This document shows, in pieces, positions 1 through 8,377 of a stretch of 64,000 nucleotides of DNA. Source of the DNA: an uncultured Bacteroidales bacterium (lineage in GTDB: Bacteria > Bacteroidota > Bacteroidia > Bacteroidales > UBA932); assembly GCA_900319405.1 (NCBI GenBank), contig ONOH01000003.1, positions 31,891 to 95,890 of the forward strand, given 5' to 3'. The notes under the pieces were generated by a model. The model worked only from the letters and a program-made list of their open reading frames with translations, was not told the origin of the DNA and made no database searches. Numbering within the stretch: the first letter of the stretch is position 1; every line of letters starts with the position of its first letter. Both the position numbers and the translations under genes were made by a program.

Positions 1-2
1 AT

Positions 3-518
3 CGCAGCAGCAGCTCCGAAATGGCGAAAACCATCAACGGTCTGATTTTGGAAAAAATTCAGATTGTAAAAAGTTGTGCCGATGTTTACGACTCCGTCAA
101 GAATGGGGAAAGGTCAGGAACGGGTGACCCTTATCGTTTTTTGGACAAGGATCCCCAGAAGCTAAAATACGAGGAAATGCAGCGATTCCTTTTGTCACTG
201 CAGTTGTTCAGGAGAGACGATGCAATGTTTGAAATGATGGAAGAAAGCGTAAACAAATGGAGAGGTGATATTATGCAAAAGCTGAGAAGAGCATGTGCAA
301 AAGAATCGATGCAGAAGCCGCAGTTCGAAGAAGAAGATTTTCGCATTCTTATGTTATTATACTCCGGAATCCCGGCTACAACGATTGCCTTTCTGATGGA
401 AATGAGTCATTCTGCCATCCGTACAAGAAAAACCAGATATAAAGAACGACTCCAGCAATCGGATATCCCCGACGGCAAGTTTTTTGCCCAGGAATTGGCC
501 TGTTTTCCCATTGTTTAG
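3..518 (+). CDS. C-terminal part of an HTH regulator-like protein (5' end outside window)
   Basis: The frame is open to the window edge, so the gene begins upstream and the ATG at 21 is probably internal. About 170 residues are visible. The first half is charged and helical. The last third has an HTH-like segment (FRILMLLYSGIPATTIAFLM followed by SHSAIRTRKTRYKERL). That order, a helix-turn-helix ending in a basic RK.R.K stretch, resembles the C-terminal DNA-binding end of Bacteroidetes tetratricopeptide/LuxR-like regulators. This family assignment is from pattern only. DNA binding is an inference, and the sensory part is not in the window. Confidence 0.55.
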   Translation, partial: RSSSSEMAKTINGLILEKIQIVKSCADVYDSVKNGERSGTGDPYRFLDKDPQKLKYEEMQRFLLSLQLFRRDDAMFEMMEESVNKWRGDIMQKLRRACAKESMQKPQFEEEDFRILMLLYSGIPATTIAFLMEMSHSAIRTRKTRYKERLQQSDIPDGKFFAQELACFPIV

Positions 519-775
519 TGCCCTGTAACAGCGAATATTCTATAATATACTAATAATCAAATGGTTACTATAGAAAATGTAACACTGTTTTTCTTGTACG
601 AAAAAATTCTTTTATAGAACTTTGCAACAAATCATTATATTATGTTGCAGAGAGTATTCTTGTGTATCCTTTCATTTACACTGCATATTGTATCGGCCGC
701 TTCCTCTACAATTGGTATAAACAGTCCGCAAGACGGCGGTGTTATGATGATAGCTGATATCCGCAGATAGCTTGT
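519..775. other. AT-rich intergenic region
   Basis: This AT-rich gap lies between the regulator end and the serpin promoter. The only structure I can support is the 42-residue ORF listed separately at 642-770. No tRNA, strong terminator or consensus TAnnTTTG box was recognised here. Confidence 0.5.
642..770 (+). CDS. possible 42-residue signal-peptide ORF or gene remnant
   Basis: The ATG at 642 opens a 42-codon frame. Its first 20 residues (MLQRVFLCILSFTLHIVSAA) look like a signal peptide, and it then ends after a short polar tail. It could be a tiny secreted peptide. It could equally be the decayed first exon-sized piece of a larger regulator gene, since some Bacteroidetes TPR regulators begin this way. 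There is no clear promoter and no recognisable homology. Low confidence. Confidence 0.22.
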   Translation: MLQRVFLCILSFTLHIVSAASSTIGINSPQDGGVMMIADIRR

Positions 776-806
776 TTTGAGTATTGTCATTTTCTTCTTA
801 TATTTG
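776..806 (+). promoter_or_regulatory. Bacteroidetes-type promoter for the serpin gene
   Basis: A TTTG element at 776-779 and a TATATTTG box at 799-806 are 19 bp apart. This matches the Bacteroidetes -33/-7 architecture (TTTG and TAnnTTTG). Transcription would start near 811, about 70 nt before the ATG at 881. Confidence 0.65.
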
Positions 807-880
807 TATTTGTAAAGGTTTCGTCTTTTGGTGCGAATTATTTGCCAAAACGGAATAATGATTCATTCGTTCATAAAACT

Positions 881-2167
881 ATGAAACAACGTATTTTTAC
901 TCTATTTATCACTCTGACAGCCTTGTTTGTTGCCTGTACCAAAGCGCCGGTGGCGTCCGAGGATATGACCCCGGAAGAACCCGAAGCTCCCGCCATCGAA
1001 GAGGAGAGCCCGCTGCAGGTATCGCCCATCCGCCTTTCCACGCCCGAGAAGAGTGTGGCCCTGTCTGGAAATGAATTCGGCAAAAAGGTCTTCTCCTGCC
1101 TGGTGGAAGACACCGGAGGGAAGGACATCCTTTTCTCTCCCCTGAGCCTTTCGCTGGACCTGGCCGTTTGTGCAAGCGGTGCCTCGGGCAACACGCAGAC
1201 GCAGATGTATACGGCCATGGGGTTTGCCGACAAAGACCCGGAGACCATAGCCGACTACTACCAAAAGATGACAGAGGCCTTGCAAACGGCAGATCCGGGC
1301 GTCCGCTTTACCAGCGCCAACTCTATCTGGGTTCATCATGATTATACCTTGAGAGATGCTTATGTGAAACATGCAAAAAACCGCTACGACGCACATGTCC
1401 AATCCTTGGATTTAAGTGTCAAGGAGAGCCTGGGCTTGATCAACTCCTGGTGTAAGGAAAAGACAGAAGGCCTGATAGACAAGATGCTCGATGACAGCCA
1501 GGACCCCAGATTGCCCAGCGCGGCTTACCTTCTCAACGCCATTTATTTTCAAGGCGGCTGGTCCAAGGCGTTCGATGAGAAAACACAGGATGCCGTGTTC
1601 CACTCGGCAAAAGGAGACCGTATGGCAACCTACATGCAAGGAGTGGAGTATTATGGGTATCGGGAAAAAGAGAAAGTTCGGATGGTTTCCGTCAACTATG
1701 GCGGCGGTTTGTACCAACTGGTGATAGCCCTTCCCGACATCGGTGTTTCCACCACAGAAGCGCTTGCATCTTTGGAGCCAAATGATTTCTTCGGTCTTCC
1801 CACGCTGGACCCGGTGACTCTGCGTATACCGGAATTTTCCATCTCCTACAATGCCGTCAGCGAATCGCTGATTCCCGCACTGAAGAAATGCGGCATTGTG
1901 GACGCTTTTAGTGGGAATGCATCCTTTGCCGGGATGTTTACCAATAATCTTCAGTTCTTAATTGGAAACGTGGAGCAAAAGAGTTTCATAACCGTAGACC
2001 GTAAAGGCACGGAAGCCGCAGCTGTTACAATGATAGCGATTTGCAACAGTACGGGAGAAGCGTACACTCCGGTTCCCAGGACCCTGGTTGCAGACCGCCC
2101 CTTCCTCTTCGCCCTGGTAGAGAGTTCATCCCGCACCATTCTGTTCCTGGGGCAGAAGAGCCTGTAG
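881..2167 (+). CDS. serpin family protease-inhibitor lipoprotein
   Basis: A 428-residue serpin. I chose the ATG at 881 over an upstream TTG at 842 because it starts a lipoprotein signal directly (MKQRIFTLFITLTALFVAC, lipobox LFVAC). After an acidic/proline linker of about 45 residues comes a full serpin fold (GNEFGKKVFSCL, NSIWVHHDY, LLNAIYFQGGW). Near the C-terminus is the reactive-centre hinge RKGTEAAAVT, followed by the closing strand RPFLFALVES. The small residues of the hinge (P12-P9 AAAV) are those of inhibitory rather than substrate serpins. By counting from the hinge, P1 falls near CNST, but the loop is longer than in alpha-1-antitrypsin, so P1 is uncertain. Likely role: surface or periplasm-facing trap for host or rival serine/cysteine proteases. 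It is monocistronic, with its own promoter. Confidence 0.9.
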   Translation: MKQRIFTLFITLTALFVACTKAPVASEDMTPEEPEAPAIEEESPLQVSPIRLSTPEKSVALSGNEFGKKVFSCLVEDTGGKDILFSPLSLSLDLAVCASGASGNTQTQMYTAMGFADKDPETIADYYQKMTEALQTADPGVRFTSANSIWVHHDYTLRDAYVKHAKNRYDAHVQSLDLSVKESLGLINSWCKEKTEGLIDKMLDDSQDPRLPSAAYLLNAIYFQGGWSKAFDEKTQDAVFHSAKGDRMATYMQGVEYYGYREKEKVRMVSVNYGGGLYQLVIALPDIGVSTTEALASLEPNDFFGLPTLDPVTLRIPEFSISYNAVSESLIPALKKCGIVDAFSGNASFAGMFTNNLQFLIGNVEQKSFITVDRKGTEAAAVTMIAICNSTGEAYTPVPRTLVADRPFLFALVESSSRTILFLGQKSL

Positions 2168-2252
2168 AAATGAATTACATCTTCCCCTTCCCGCGTTGGA
2201 CACCCAGGATTTCCTGATTCGGCGATAAAAAAGGCCATAGGACGAGTATCTG

Positions 2253-2292
2253 AAGGTCCTCAAACTCCGCATGACTGAAGTTTGAGGACCTT
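2253..2292. terminator. 14-bp perfect hairpin after the serpin gene
   Basis: Arms 2253-2266 (AAGGTCCTCAAACT) and 2279-2292 are perfect reverse complements around a 12-nt loop. No strong T-run follows, so termination is inferred from position between the serpin and ppdK. A second small GC hairpin (GCGCGC arms, 2320-2334) follows. Confidence 0.45.
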
Positions 2293-2373
2293 TGATTGTA
2301 TGTGTGTGCTATCCTTTTTGCGCGCTGCGCGCGCTTCCATAAAAAACCGTTTCATTTTTCACGAAAATAGTAT

Positions 2374-2381
2374 TATCTTTG
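2374..2381 (+). promoter_or_regulatory. -7 box of the ppdK promoter
   Basis: TATCTTTG matches TAnnTTTG exactly. The upstream -33 element is weak (T-rich near 2350-2360). The leader to the ATG at 2439 is about 50 nt and AT-rich. Confidence 0.6.
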
Positions 2382-2438
2382 CACGTTTGGGACGATTATT
2401 CTTAAAATAATTATAAAACAAAACTAAATTCTAACAAA

Positions 2439-5171
2439 ATGGCAGAAATTAAGAAAAGAGTCTATCGCTTCGGCGGAAAGCATGCCGAAGGCGACGGCAA
2501 GATGAGAGAACTGCTGGGAGGCAAGGGTGCCAACCTGGCCGAAATGAATCTCCTGGGAATGCCTGTACCGGCCGGCTTTACCATCACCACCGAATGCTGC
2601 ACGGAATACTACCGTCTGGGTGGCGGTTACACCCCCCAGCTCCGCGCCGAGGTGGCATCGGCCCTGGAAGCTACGGAAAAGATCATGGGCAAGAAGTTCG
2701 GTGACGAGAACGATCCTCTCCTTGTTAGCTGCCGCTCCGGCGCCCGTTCCTCCATGCCGGGCATGATGGACACCATCCTCAATATCGGCCTGTGCTCCAA
2801 GACCATCCCCGGGATGATCAAGAAGACCGGCAACCCCCGTTTCGTCTATGACGCCTACCGCCGTCTCATCATGATGTATTCCGACGTCGTGATGGAGAAG
2901 GCCGAGGGCATCGAGCCCGCCGACGGCCAGGGCATCCGCCAGCAGCTGGACCGGATGATGGAAGAGGTCAAGAAGGCCAACGGTTACAAGAGCGACACCG
3001 AACTCACCGCCGACCAGCTCAAAGACCTGGCCGAAGCATTCAAGGTACGCATCAAGGAAGTCCTGGGCGTAGAGTTCCCGGACGATGCCAAGGCCCAGCT
3101 GTGGGGCTCCATCGGCGGCGTATTCAAGAGCTGGAACGGCAAACGCGCCATCCGCTACCGCCAGATCGAGCACATTCCCGATGACTGGGGAACGGCCGTG
3201 AACGTGCAGTCCATGGTCTTCGGCAACATGGGAGACACCTCCGCCACCGGCGTGGCTTTCTCCCGCAACCCCGCCAACGGCGACAACAAGTTCTACGGTG
3301 AGTGGCTCATCAACGCCCAGGGCGAAGATGTGGTGGCCGGTATCCGCACCCCCAACCCCCTGAACGAAGCCACCAAGAGCGAGAAGAACAAGAACCTGGC
3401 CTCCCTGGAAAAGGCCATGCCCGAGGTTTACAAAGAGCTGGACGACATCCGCAAGCACCTGGAAGACCACTTCCACGACATGCAGGACATCGAGTTCACC
3501 ATCCAGGAAGGCAAGCTGTGGATGCTGCAGTGCCGCGTGGGCAAGCGCACCGGCCTGGCCGCCCTGCAGATGGCCGTGGATATGGTAGAGGAAGGCCTCA
3601 TCGACGAGAAGACCGCCGTGATGCGCCTGGCCCCCGGCCAGCTGGACGAGGTCCTTCACCCCATCCTGGACCCGGCCTCCGAGAAGAAGGCCACCGTCCT
3701 GGCACAGGGTCTGCCCGCTTCCCCGGGCGGTGCCGTAGGCCAGATTGTCTTCACCTCCGAAGACGCCATCCGCTTCAACCAGGCCGGCAAGAAGTGCATC
3801 CTGGTCCGTGAAGAGACTTCCCCCGAAGACATCGACGGCATGCACGCCTCCGTGGGTATCCTCACCGAGCGCGGCGGCATGACCTCCCACGCCGCCCTGG
3901 TGGCCCGTGGCTGGGGCAAGTGCTGCATCGTAGGCTGCGACGCCCTCAAGATCAACTTCAAGACCAAGACCGTCAGCTTCGCCGGTGTGGACAAGACCTT
4001 CAAGGAGGGAGATTTCCTTTCCCTGAACGGCGCCAAGGGCCTGGTGTACGAAGGCGCCATCGAAACGATGGACGCTTCCGAGAACCCCCTCTTCGGCAAA
4101 TTCATGTCCATGTGCGACAAGTTCCGCAAGCTGGGCATCCGCACCAATGCCGACACTCCGGAGGATGCCGCCCGCGCCCTTAAGTTCGGCGCCCAGGGTA
4201 TCGGCCTGTTCCGTATCGAGCACATGTTCTATGGCCGCAACTCCGAGCAGCCGCTCTCCAAGCTCCGCAAGATGATCCTCTGCAACACCGACGAGGAGCG
4301 CAAGTCCGCCCTCGCAGAGCTGGAACCTTATATGAAGGCCGCCGTCAAGGAAACCCTCCGCGTGATGGATGGCAAGCCGGTGGTGTTCCGACTGCTGGAT
4401 CCGCCGCTTCATGAGTTCGTTCCCCAGGGTGAGGACAAGAAGAAGGAACTGGCCAAGGATCTGGGCATCTCCGTGAAGGAAGTGGAGAAGCGTGGAGAAA
4501 GCCTGCATGAGGTGAACCCGATGATGGGTCACCGCGGCGTCCGTCTGCACGTGAGTTTCCCGCTCATCGCCGAAACCCAGTACCGCGCCATCTTCGCCGC
4601 CACCGCCGAACTCCAGAAGGAAGGCCTGCACCCGCATCCGGAGATCATGATCCCCGTCACCATCAGCGCCCGTGAGCTCAGCTTCCAGAAGGTGATCTGC
4701 GACCGCATCAAGGCCGAGGTAGAGGCCAAGACCGCCCAGCTCATCGACTACCAGTTCGGTACGATGATTGAAATCCCCCGCGCCGCCCTCACGGCCGACC
4801 GCATGGCCCGTTCCGCGCAGTTCTTCAGCTTCGGCACCAACGACCTCACCCAGATGACCTTCGGCTTCAGCCGTGACGATATCGGCACCTTCATGGGTGA
4901 CTACCTGGGCAACAAGATCCTCGATGCGGATCCGTTCCAGACCATCGACACCAAGGCCGTCGGCCAGCTGGTCAAGATTGGCGTAGAACGTGGCCGCAGC
5001 TGCCGCAAGGACCTCCAGTGCGGTATCTGCGGAGAGCACGGCGGAGACCCCAAGTCCATCGAGTTCTTCAACACCATCGGCATCGACTATGTGAGCTGCT
5101 CACCGTTCCGCGTGCCCATCGCCCGCCTCGCTGCGGCCCAGGCCCAGATCAAGCAGAACCCGAACGCGTAA
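2439..5171 (+). CDS. ppdK: pyruvate, phosphate dikinase
   Basis: A 910-residue cytosolic enzyme that interconverts pyruvate + ATP + Pi with PEP + AMP + PPi. The N-terminal ATP-grasp domain starts with GGKGANLAEM and has the SCRSGARSSMPGMMDT segment. The phosphohistidine domain has ERGGMTSHAALVARG, with the swivelling His at about residue 484. The C-terminal PEP/pyruvate TIM-barrel has FGTNDLTQMTFGFSRDD and CGICGEHGGDP, with the catalytic Cys at about residue 864. Length is normal for the family. The last codons lie inside an integration site. The present C-terminus reads QAQIKQNPNA, and a displaced copy of the old end (QAQILQSK) sits 3.2 kb downstream, so the element supplied a new tail. The function should be unaffected. 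Confidence 0.97.
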   Translation: MAEIKKRVYRFGGKHAEGDGKMRELLGGKGANLAEMNLLGMPVPAGFTITTECCTEYYRLGGGYTPQLRAEVASALEATEKIMGKKFGDENDPLLVSCRSGARSSMPGMMDTILNIGLCSKTIPGMIKKTGNPRFVYDAYRRLIMMYSDVVMEKAEGIEPADGQGIRQQLDRMMEEVKKANGYKSDTELTADQLKDLAEAFKVRIKEVLGVEFPDDAKAQLWGSIGGVFKSWNGKRAIRYRQIEHIPDDWGTAVNVQSMVFGNMGDTSATGVAFSRNPANGDNKFYGEWLINAQGEDVVAGIRTPNPLNEATKSEKNKNLASLEKAMPEVYKELDDIRKHLEDHFHDMQDIEFTIQEGKLWMLQCRVGKRTGLAALQMAVDMVEEGLIDEKTAVMRLAPGQLDEVLHPILDPASEKKATVLAQGLPASPGGAVGQIVFTSEDAIRFNQAGKKCILVREETSPEDIDGMHASVGILTERGGMTSHAALVARGWGKCCIVGCDALKINFKTKTVSFAGVDKTFKEGDFLSLNGAKGLVYEGAIETMDASENPLFGKFMSMCDKFRKLGIRTNADTPEDAARALKFGAQGIGLFRIEHMFYGRNSEQPLSKLRKMILCNTDEERKSALAELEPYMKAAVKETLRVMDGKPVVFRLLDPPLHEFVPQGEDKKKELAKDLGISVKEVEKRGESLHEVNPMMGHRGVRLHVSFPLIAETQYRAIFAATAELQKEGLHPHPEIMIPVTISARELSFQKVICDRIKAEVEAKTAQLIDYQFGTMIEIPRAALTADRMARSAQFFSFGTNDLTQMTFGFSRDDIGTFMGDYLGNKILDADPFQTIDTKAVGQLVKIGVERGRSCRKDLQCGICGEHGGDPKSIEFFNTIGIDYVSCSPFRVPIARLAAAQAQIKQNPNA
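5120..5150 (+). repeat. left attachment-site repeat (attL core) within ppdK
   Basis: A 31-bp sequence beginning CGCCCGCCTCGC. It is repeated at 8378-8408 with a single T/C difference (5132 versus 8390). It lies in the last 50 bp of ppdK, a typical target position for tyrosine integrases that rebuild the host gene end. Confidence 0.85.
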
Positions 5172-5215
5172 GGGATTCAGGGATTTCGAGAGAGAAACCT
5201 CAACTCATTGATTGG

Positions 5216-5252
5216 AAGGAGTTTGTCTGGTTGGCAGGCTCCTTCTTTTTTG
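5216..5252 (+). terminator. terminator supplied by the element to ppdK
   Basis: Arms AAGGAG (5216-5221) and CTCCTT (5239-5244) are followed by CTTTTTT. It stands about 45 bp after the new ppdK stop codon and ahead of the integrase gene. Confidence 0.6.
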
Positions 5253-5288
5253 CTTTCAGCGTAGGTCGAACCTTTTAAAAGAGAGCGC

Positions 5289-5328
5289 GTTTACAAAGTG
5301 TTTACAGTTTTCAGAACTTGTGTTTACA
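5289..5328 (+). promoter_or_regulatory. three GTTTACA repeats, candidate left arm-type integrase sites
   Basis: GTTTACA occurs at 5289-5295, 5300-5306 and 5322-5328, just upstream of the integrase gene. The same heptamer recurs twice at the right end (8334-8340 and 8345-8351). Direct heptamer repeats near both ends are the pattern of arm-type binding sites of tyrosine integrases. Confidence 0.6.
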
Positions 5329-5356
5329 CCTGTAATTCATTTAAACACAAGAAATT

Positions 5357-6460
5357 ATGGCATCTTTCAAAATCTGTGTCAGAGTCAAAAGACAAGATGC
5401 TCTGTACCCTGTTTACATCCGAATCACGCACAACAGGCAAGTCGGATACATCAAAACCGACAAATGCGTAGGCAAAGAAGGTCTCAAGAAAGGAGAAGTC
5501 GTCGATCCCCACGTTCTTGCATACTGCTCCAAGGAAATCCTGCGATACATTGAAGCCTTGAATGCCGTCAATCTCTCTAGTCTCACCGTCTCTGAAATCG
5601 TGACATTTCTGAAAAAAATGGACGAGGAGATTTCTTTCTCGGAGTTTGCCCGGTTCTATGTTCGCCGGATGAGCATTGAATGGAAGATGGAACGAAATGC
5701 CAAAAATTACCAGCTAGCACTTCGTTCTTTGGAACTCTTTATGGACCGCGACAACATTCTATGCCCACAACTCTCCGGGAAAGTCATTCAAGACTGGATT
5801 ACGGATTTAGAAAAGCACTATCATAGAGCCAAAGAAATGTATCCGACTTGTGTGAAGATTATGTTCAACGCCATTTTGGACGAGTATAACGACTACGAAA
5901 AGGGCGTAATTCGGATAAAAAACAATCCCTTTCGAAAGATTCGGATACCAAAAGCTGATACGCCTGACAAAAGAGCCTTAGACATTGATACGCTGAGGAG
6001 ATTCTTCTTCGGAGAATTGCCACCTTCTAAAATGGTCGCACCCTTGCCTGAACTAAGCAGAGATGTTGCCGAAATGGTGTTTTGCCTGGCTGGAATCAAC
6101 ACGGCAGACCTTTATTTAATGAAGAAGGAGTGCCTACGCGATGGTGTTCTTTGCTATCATCGGCAGAAGACAAAAAAGTTCCGCAGAGACGGCGCTTACC
6201 TTGAAATCCGAGTTCCAGAACGTCTGCTTCCTCTCTTTGAAAAGTATAAGTCAGATGACGAATACCTTTTTTGCTTCAGCAAGCGACACCAGGATCTTGA
6301 CTGTTTTAATATCAACGTCAACCGAGGACTAAAACGCTATTGTACCCATAATGGGCTTCCTCCAATATGCATCTACAACTTCCGGCACTCATGGGCGACT
6401 ATCGCCCGGAACAATTGCGGAGCTTCTACCGAAGAGGTCGGATTTGCCATGAACTCCTGG
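5357..6460 (+). pseudogene. tyrosine recombinase/integrase, N-terminal and most of catalytic domain (interrupted)
   Basis: Integrase of the Bacteroidetes mobile-element type. An arm-binding domain (about residues 1-65, KRQDALYPVYIRITHNRQ) is followed by a SAM-like core-binding domain (about 85-190) and a catalytic domain (about 195-366). The first catalytic motif reads CLAGINTADL, the Asn-containing variant (GIN..DL) I recall from some Bacteroidetes integrases. The second reads NFRHSWATIARNN. Similarity stops after EEVGFAMN, before the Tyr segment. From there the frame runs without a stop into the promoter and start of a lipoprotein gene, so the raw 921-codon frame (5357-8122) is a chance fusion. 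The missing Tyr-containing end appears at 8195-8371 in the same reading frame. Confidence 0.75.
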
Positions 6461-6477
6461 ATTTTTGATTATCTTTG
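6443..6477 (+). promoter_or_regulatory. promoter of the Big2/LRR lipoprotein, inside the interrupted integrase frame
   Basis: TATCTTTG at 6470-6477 matches the -7 consensus, and TTTG at 6443-6446 is a possible -33 element (23-bp gap). The ATG at 6503 follows about 20 nt after the predicted start of transcription. This supports separate expression of the lipoprotein. Confidence 0.6.
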
Positions 6478-6502
6478 TATCTGGACCATAAACATCCGCG
6501 CC

Positions 6503-8122
6503 ATGATCAGACTGACTAAACTCCTTCTTCTTTTTATACTGCCGCTTCTTTACGCATGCACCCAGAAAGAACAGGAGGTGCGAGTCGAATCAGTAACTAT
6601 AAGTCAGTCTTCGGTGGAAATAGAAATTGGCAAGACCCTTCAACTTAGCGCCACGGTCTATCCCTCTACGGCAACTAGGAAAGACGTCACCTGGTCCTCC
6701 ACTAAGTCTTCTGTGGCGTCTGTTAGTTCATCTGGTCTAGTCACGGCGGCCAGTGAAGGAACGACAACGATAACTGCCTCCGCCGATGGAAAGAAGGGAG
6801 AGTGTACCGTTTCTGTGGAGAAGGGATTTGTAGCGGTATCAGAGGTTAGATTAAATAGAACTGAACTAACTCTCAATATCGGCGAAGAGAATAGGCTGAT
6901 TGCTACAGTCCTGCCGGAGGATGCTACGAATAAAACCCTATCATGGACGTCTTACTCTCCCCATGTTGCTACTGTTGATGAGAAAGGATTAATTAAAGGC
7001 CTTTCTGTTGGTAAGGCTCGTATCTTTGTATCAACCAATAACCCAATCATTTCTGCCAGTTGTTTTGTGACTATTACAGAACCCGTTATAGAATTTGAGG
7101 ATCCTCTAGTCGCATTAAAATGTATTGCACATTGGGATACAAATGGAGATCATTTCCTTTCTTTCAAAGAAGCAGAGTCCGTTGAGTCGTTAGGTTCCGT
7201 TTTTAACGAAAATGGAGAATCATCCCACATTGAAAAGTTCAATGAACTAAGGTTTTTTACTGGGCTAAAGAGAATAGAGGAAAAGGCTTTTTACTACTGT
7301 GTTAACCTCAATGAGATTACTCTTCCTAATAGCATTGAGTCCATCGGAGAAATGGCTTTCTATGCAAATGTCAACCTAGAGCATCTTACTATTCCGAATA
7401 CTGTTTGTTCCATTGAGTCCGGTGCTTTTGGCGACTGTCGAAGATTACGAGAGATAGAGCTCCCGAAGGGTTTGAAAAGAATTGAAAAAGGGACCTTCGT
7501 TCGATGTCAGAGTATGGAGAGCATATCTTTTTTATGTGATGAATTAGAAATGATTGAAGAGAGTTCTTTTTTACAATGCGTTTCTTTAACCTCCATTTCA
7601 CTGCCTGATTCAGTAAAGGAGATTGGTGATGGAGCTTTCTCCAATTGTTTCAATCTTAAAACGGTTTGCTTTCCTGAATCACTTGAACAAATGGGAGACA
7701 AAGTATTTTGGCTTTGTAATAGACTTGAGAAGCTATCCGGAAAAAACACTTCGGAAGATGGACGATGTTATGTGCTCAATGGGGAGTTAAAAGGGTTCGC
7801 TCAGGAAGGGCTAACATCCTATTCTTTACCGGTAGGAATAAGAAAAATAACGAGCGAATTCTTTTATTCGTGCTCTATGTTAACTTCAATTGCTCTTCCC
7901 AAGTCAATTGAACAAATCGGAGGATATGCATTTCATCATTGTGATATGCTGACAACTGTGTACTGCTATGCCAATAGGCCTCCAAAAGTCGAAACGCCCA
8001 TCGATTTATCATCTGTTCCACTCTCAAATCTCTATGTACCGGACGAAAGTGTAGACACTTATAAGATTGATGATGGTTGGAAATGGTATGCCGATTATAT
8101 AAGACCAATTAGTGAATTATAA
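6503..8122 (+). CDS. surface lipoprotein with two Big2 domains and BspA-type leucine-rich repeats
   Basis: A 539-residue cargo protein of the element. The ATG at 6503 starts a lipoprotein signal (MIRLTKLLLLFILPLLYAC, lipobox LLYAC). Two Ig-like Big2 domains follow (about residues 25-105 and 110-190; VESVTISQSSVEIEIGKTL.., SSGLVTAASEGTTTITA.., VRLNRTELTLNIGEEN..). After a linker containing WDTNGDHFLSFKEA, which looks EF-hand/dockerin-like, come about eight LRR_5/TpLRR repeats of the form L..I.LP.S...I...AF..C (residues 250-490). The last portion has YVPDESVDTYK, a usual end of BspA proteins. Such proteins act in adhesion or ligand binding at the cell surface. It has its own promoter and is AT-rich relative to the chromosome. 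The ligand is unknown. Confidence 0.85.
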   Translation: MIRLTKLLLLFILPLLYACTQKEQEVRVESVTISQSSVEIEIGKTLQLSATVYPSTATRKDVTWSSTKSSVASVSSSGLVTAASEGTTTITASADGKKGECTVSVEKGFVAVSEVRLNRTELTLNIGEENRLIATVLPEDATNKTLSWTSYSPHVATVDEKGLIKGLSVGKARIFVSTNNPIISASCFVTITEPVIEFEDPLVALKCIAHWDTNGDHFLSFKEAESVESLGSVFNENGESSHIEKFNELRFFTGLKRIEEKAFYYCVNLNEITLPNSIESIGEMAFYANVNLEHLTIPNTVCSIESGAFGDCRRLREIELPKGLKRIEKGTFVRCQSMESISFLCDELEMIEESSFLQCVSLTSISLPDSVKEIGDGAFSNCFNLKTVCFPESLEQMGDKVFWLCNRLEKLSGKNTSEDGRCYVLNGELKGFAQEGLTSYSLPVGIRKITSEFFYSCSMLTSIALPKSIEQIGGYAFHHCDMLTTVYCYANRPPKVETPIDLSSVPLSNLYVPDESVDTYKIDDGWKWYADYIRPISEL

Positions 8123-8194
8123 AGTGAATTTAGACATTCGATAATGCTCTATCAATCAACCATTTAATGGTTAACTAAATATTTATACAGATAG

Positions 8195-8371
8195 AATAGG
8201 GGTTATCGTGAAATTCCTGAAAAAAGCGACAAGGCCATCTTGGATTCTTCAGCGAGATTGACGACCTTTGTTATTGACAAACACAAGAACCGAGATACTG
8301 GAAACTCGAGCAAACGGCAGTTTTTAGGGCATTGTTTACAGTATGTTTACAGCGCGAACGTAAGTGATTGA
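8195..8371 (+). pseudogene. C-terminal remnant of the interrupted tyrosine recombinase (Tyr segment)
   Basis: This stop-free stretch is in the same frame as the integrase at 5357. It begins NRGYREIPEKSDKAILDSSA and continues RLTTFVIDKHKN to a TGA at 8369. Layout (Tyr in a GY context, then a charged helix and a hydrophobic helix) matches what should follow EEVGFAMN in Bacteroidetes integrases, with only about five to eight residues missing at the junction. No plausible start codon serves it alone. I read it as the displaced 3' end of the integrase gene, split by the lipoprotein cassette. This is an inference from frame, position and residue pattern. Confidence 0.5.
8334..8351 (+). promoter_or_regulatory. 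two GTTTACA repeats, candidate right arm-type integrase sites
   Basis: GTTTACA at 8334-8340 and 8345-8351 is identical to the three left-end copies. They lie 27-44 bp inside the right att repeat. Four bases further on, GCGCGAACGTAAG also resembles the sequence around the new ppdK stop at the left end. Confidence 0.6.
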
Positions 8372-8377
8372 TTTTCA

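Noticed and set aside
2424-5039. An 871-codon minus-strand frame opposite ppdK
   Set aside because: Antisense shadow of a highly conserved, codon-biased gene.
5357-8122. A 921-residue integrase-adhesin fusion protein
   Set aside because: The lipoprotein part has its own -7 box, ATG and signal peptide within the frame, and the integrase lacks its Tyr segment, which appears downstream at 8195-8371. A real fusion would bury the lipobox in the middle of the protein.
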